Both the position numbers and the translations under genes were made by a program. Below the pieces are notes generated by a model, which made no database searches, was not told where the DNA came from, and saw only the letters and a list, made by a program, of their open reading frames with translations. A DNA stretch of 13,638 bases, taken from CAYTEO01 sp964436825. Its GTDB lineage: Bacteria; Krumholzibacteriota; Krumholzibacteriia; LZORAL124-64-63. Of this stretch, positions 12,613 through 13,638 are shown piece after piece. The DNA lies in assembly GCA_964436825.1 (NCBI GenBank), contig CAYTEO010000058.1, positions 1 to 13,638 of the forward strand, given 5' to 3'. Within the stretch, counting starts at the first letter, position 1; every line of letters starts with the position of its first letter.

Positions 12613-13533
12613 ATGGCCGTGTGGCTGCTGCCGGTGATCGTCGCCCTGCTGGCCGGTCCTGCCGTCGCGATCGGACCGGCGGCCGGCAGCGGCGCGGACC
12701 ACACGCTCACCGGAGATGTTGCCGCGGTATCGGTCCCCGGTTTCCTGGACGGCCGCCGCGTCTGGGTCTGGCTGCCGCCCGGCTACGATGAGCAGCCGCA
12801 GCGCCGTTATCCCGTCCTCTACATGCTCGACGGCCAGAACGTCTTCGACGCGGCCACCAGCTTCGCCGGCGAGTGGCGCGTGGACGAGACGTGCCAGGCG
12901 CTGGTGGAGGCCGGAGAGGTGACGCCGCCGATCGTGGTGGCCGTGGCCAACGGCGGGGCGGACCGGCTGGACGAGTACACCCCCTGGGCCGACCCCCGCC
13001 ACGGCGGCGGCGGCGCCGAGGCCCACCTGCGGGCGTGGAGCGAGGTGCTGGTCCCCTGGATCGATGCCCACTACCGGACCCTGCCGGATCCTTCCCGTCG
13101 CGCCGTGTGCGGCTCGTCCCTGGGCGGCCTGCTGGCCCTCTACGCGGCATTAGCCCACCCGGACCTGTTCGGCATGGCGGCGGCCCTGTCGCCGTCGCTC
13201 TGGTGGGACGGGCGGCACCTGATAGGCTGGCTGGCCGCCGCTCCCCGCAGGCCCGGCGCGCGGATCTACGTGGACATGGGCGGCGCGGAGTCGGGGGACG
13301 AGGACCGGGACGGTGTGCCGGACACCATCGCCGACCTGCGGGCGCTCCGGCACGTGCTGGAAGGGATGGGGTTCGAGGAGGGGCGGGACCTGATGGTCGT
13401 CGAGGACCCAGGCGCCGGGCACAACGAGGCCGCGTGGGCGGGGCGATTGCCGGGGGTGTTGCGGTTCCTGTTTCCGGGCCCGGCGGGACCGCCGGAGGCA
13501 AAGCCGGCTGTGGCGGGAGCCGGGAAGAGGTGA
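12613..13533 (+). CDS. Secreted alpha/beta hydrolase, esterase D (putative esterase) family
   Basis: This 306-residue protein has a signal peptide (hydrophobic residues 2-20). The rest matches the esterase-D family of alpha/beta hydrolases, which includes enterochelin esterases and related carboxylesterases: RVWVWLPPGYDE at 49-60, RYPVLYMLDGQNVFD at 65-79, the nucleophile elbow GSSLGG at 167-172 with Ser169, SPSLWWD at 193-199 and the probable catalytic His270 in GAGHNEAAW. The catalytic acid is not certain. An Asp-rich DEDRDGVPD loop at 229-237 looks like a calcium-binding DxDxDG motif. ATG 12613 is preferred; GTG 12610 is immediately in front, and AGGGGGT overlaps this region. The gene starts 6 bases after the barrel gene, so it should act in the same envelope process, on an unknown ester. 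Confidence 0.85.
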   Translation: MAVWLLPVIVALLAGPAVAIGPAAGSGADHTLTGDVAAVSVPGFLDGRRVWVWLPPGYDEQPQRRYPVLYMLDGQNVFDAATSFAGEWRVDETCQALVEAGEVTPPIVVAVANGGADRLDEYTPWADPRHGGGGAEAHLRAWSEVLVPWIDAHYRTLPDPSRRAVCGSSLGGLLALYAALAHPDLFGMAAALSPSLWWDGRHLIGWLAAAPRRPGARIYVDMGGAESGDEDRDGVPDTIADLRALRHVLEGMGFEEGRDLMVVEDPGAGHNEAAWAGRLPGVLRFLFPGPAGPPEAKPAVAGAGKR

Positions 13534-13600
13534 AGGAGGGCTACAGGCAGGGGCGGAGTGGTCGATCACCTTCGTGTTGGCGGTCCTCGCGGCCCGTCGG

Positions 13601-13632
13601 CCACCCTGGCGCGGCCACGGCCGGAAGGGTGG
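13601..13632 (+). terminator. Hairpin at the right edge, possible terminator of the envelope operon
   Basis: CCACCCT (13601-13607) and AGGGTGG (13626-13632) form a perfect 7-bp stem with further GGCC pairing inside. No T-run follows before the window ends, so the assignment is tentative. Between the esterase stop and this point there is a strong AAGGAGG (13533-13539) but no well-spaced start codon. A frame from GTG 13558 stays open to the window end, and I do not call it. Confidence 0.35.
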
Positions 13633-13638
13633 GCCCCT

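Noticed and set aside
11089..13071. A 660-codon minus-strand open frame across the envelope operon
   Set aside because: It mirrors three well-supported plus-strand genes and has low-complexity Pro/Ala/Gly/Arg composition without domain motifs.
1..13638. CRISPR arrays, tRNA or rRNA genes, IS elements, phage genes
   Set aside because: No regularly spaced direct repeats, no cloverleaf or rRNA-like sequence and no transposase or integrase motifs were seen in either strand.

Overview
The window is very GC-rich (roughly 70% G+C by eye) bacterial DNA, densely coding, and looks like ordinary chromosome. I see no transposase, integrase, phage gene, CRISPR array, tRNA or rRNA. A lipoprotein signal, two predicted outer-membrane/periplasmic proteins of DUF5686 type (one with an Omp85-like barrel), an MqnE-type futalosine menaquinone enzyme and a membrane multiheme cytochrome point to a diderm respiring bacterium. 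A GC-rich lineage around the FCB group (for example Krumholzibacteriota, Eisenbacteria or Gemmatimonadota-like) would fit. That placement is inference and is weak.

Layout: (1) 48-629, a macrodomain ADP-ribose hydrolase, converging with (2) a minus-strand phosphate pair, a Na/Pi cotransporter (2511-1342) followed by a PhoU-domain protein (1326-640). (3) A divergent intergenic region (2512-2809) separates this pair from a small lipoprotein with two four-cysteine metal-binding repeats and a His-rich tail, closed by a terminator. (4) Peptide deformylase plus a DUF309-like small protein, closed by a 12-bp hairpin. (5) mqnE (aminofutalosine synthase), then a three-TM six-heme NapC/NirT-like cytochrome whose stop codon overlaps the start of a PLP-dependent serine/threonine dehydratase or serine racemase. 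(6) A free-standing PHP phosphoesterase of the PolX C-terminal type. (7) A secreted DUF1579 protein followed by a long terminator-like hairpin. (8) A tight three-gene envelope operon: a DUF5686-like periplasmic protein, an Omp85/DUF5686-like beta-barrel and a secreted esterase-D-type hydrolase.

How they fit together: mqnE makes a menaquinone precursor and the cytochrome next to it probably oxidises menaquinol, so that pair forms a plausible respiratory unit. The last operon looks like a DUF5686 outer-membrane protein split into its soluble and barrel halves. Seven transcription units are preceded by the same spacing, TTG-N20-NANNNT (a -35 and -10 separated by 17 bp), which suggests a common housekeeping promoter. 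I did not find one obvious new multi-gene defence or biosynthetic system. The best leads are the cytochrome, the metal-binding lipoprotein, the orphan PHP protein with an altered metal motif, and the split DUF5686 pair.
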